From NCBI GenBank assembly GCA_916700875.1, contig CAKAKS010000067.1, forward strand, positions 25,888,591 through 25,952,590: DNA of 64,000 nucleotides, given 5' to 3'. Positions 63,561-64,000 of the stretch are shown here, piece by piece. The DNA is from Sebastes aleutianus. Lineage: Eukaryota > Chordata > Actinopteri > Perciformes > Sebastidae. The notes beneath the pieces are model-generated. The model did no database searches. It saw only the letters and a list, made by a program, of their open reading frames with translations, and was not told the DNA's origin. Position 1 is the first letter of the stretch, and each line of letters begins with the position of its first letter. The position numbers and the translations under genes were made by a program.

Positions 63561-64000
63561 CTCGGAGCCCTTCGATCAAGGAAAGCTGTCACGGTCAGCT
63601 GTTACCTGTTCCTCCCTTGTCCCCGACTTTCTTTCTATCTTTTTTGTTTGTTTTCTGGCCATCTGTATGTGTGCGAGTGTGTTTCTGGGTCATTTCGTCT
63701 CTTTTCCCAGGCGGCCACAAGTCTCCCATCTACAATACCTCATGTGAGCGCTGATAAGAGGTGAAGAATTACCAAACATGTCGGCCACATGCTGGCTGAG
63801 ATCACACACACAGGGCCCCCCTGTAATATTTCACAGGGAGGAAGAAAGGGATGCATACATCATTCTGACAGAGCCAGAATGGAGAGAGACATCCCTCTGT
63901 TATCTCCACACACACACGCACTGGGAGAGATTTATAGTACAAGGCTTTAATGGTGCCCTCACACACACCTCTCTCTCTCTCTGTATACCTCTCCCCTCGC
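63561..64000. other. Intergenic edge, no gene seen
   Basis: Ends in short CA and CT tracts. No supported exon. Confidence 0.4.

Noticed and set aside
55330..64000. Search for sp5 or myo3b exons expected from human gene order
   Set aside because: No zinc-finger (C2H2) or myosin motif found in translation; these genes, if linked, must lie beyond the right edge.

Overview
The window is vertebrate nuclear DNA, almost certainly from a ray-finned (teleost) fish. The genes are split into short exons with GT/AG introns, (CA)n/(GT)n tracts are abundant, and the spaces are filled with small DNA-transposon relics (hAT-type with 8-bp target duplications, TTAA-flanked MITEs) and 3' ends of LINEs. I assembled the exons by hand, matching translations and splice phases to known protein families; no alignment program was run.

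Four protein genes are present. (1) tlk1, + strand, 81-6969: the last 12 coding exons of Tousled-like kinase 1 (477 residues including the whole kinase domain); the 5' part lies off the left edge. (2) gorasp2 (GRASP55), - strand, 23122 to 15951: 10 coding exons, about 436 residues, complete, convergent with tlk1. (3) gad1 (GAD67, the GABA-synthesising enzyme), - strand, 46872 to 26938: 16 coding exons, about 583 residues, complete. (4) erich2 (glutamate-rich protein 2), - strand, 55211 to 50025: 12 coding exons, about 284 residues. From memory, the order and relative orientation tlk1 / gorasp2 / gad1 / erich2 match human 2q31.1 (TLK1-GORASP2-GAD1-ERICH2), so this is an old conserved linkage group and not an operon; the four genes do unrelated jobs (chromatin assembly kinase, Golgi stacking, GABA synthesis, a probable cilium/testis protein).

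Layout: 1-8.6 kb tlk1 and its 3' UTR; 8.6-15.5 kb a gene-poor spacer with a MITE, a 2.3-kb AT-rich satellite that switches orientation, and one kinesin-heavy-chain-like pseudo-exon; 15.5-23.3 kb gorasp2, with a minisatellite of almost exact 10-bp period in its first intron and an NRF1/ETS-type promoter; 23.4-25 kb LINE remnant and GT tracts; 25.1-46.9 kb gad1, with a long 3' UTR and many transposon relics; 47-49.9 kb the gad1/erich2 spacer; 50-55.2 kb erich2, with a pair of X-box-like (RFX) sites just upstream; 55.4-64 kb a gene-free region of MITEs, dinucleotide tracts and one long-terminal-inverted-repeat element.

I did not find an undescribed gene system. The observations most worth checking are structural: a 365-bp sequence present as inverted copies on both sides of the gad1 5' exons (one copy bracketed by 56-bp direct repeats), a tandem duplication that copied the splice-donor end of gad1 exon 2 into its intron, CA-repeat tracts abutting tlk1 splice donors, a snap-back hairpin in a dispersed repeat, and the X-box pair at erich2.
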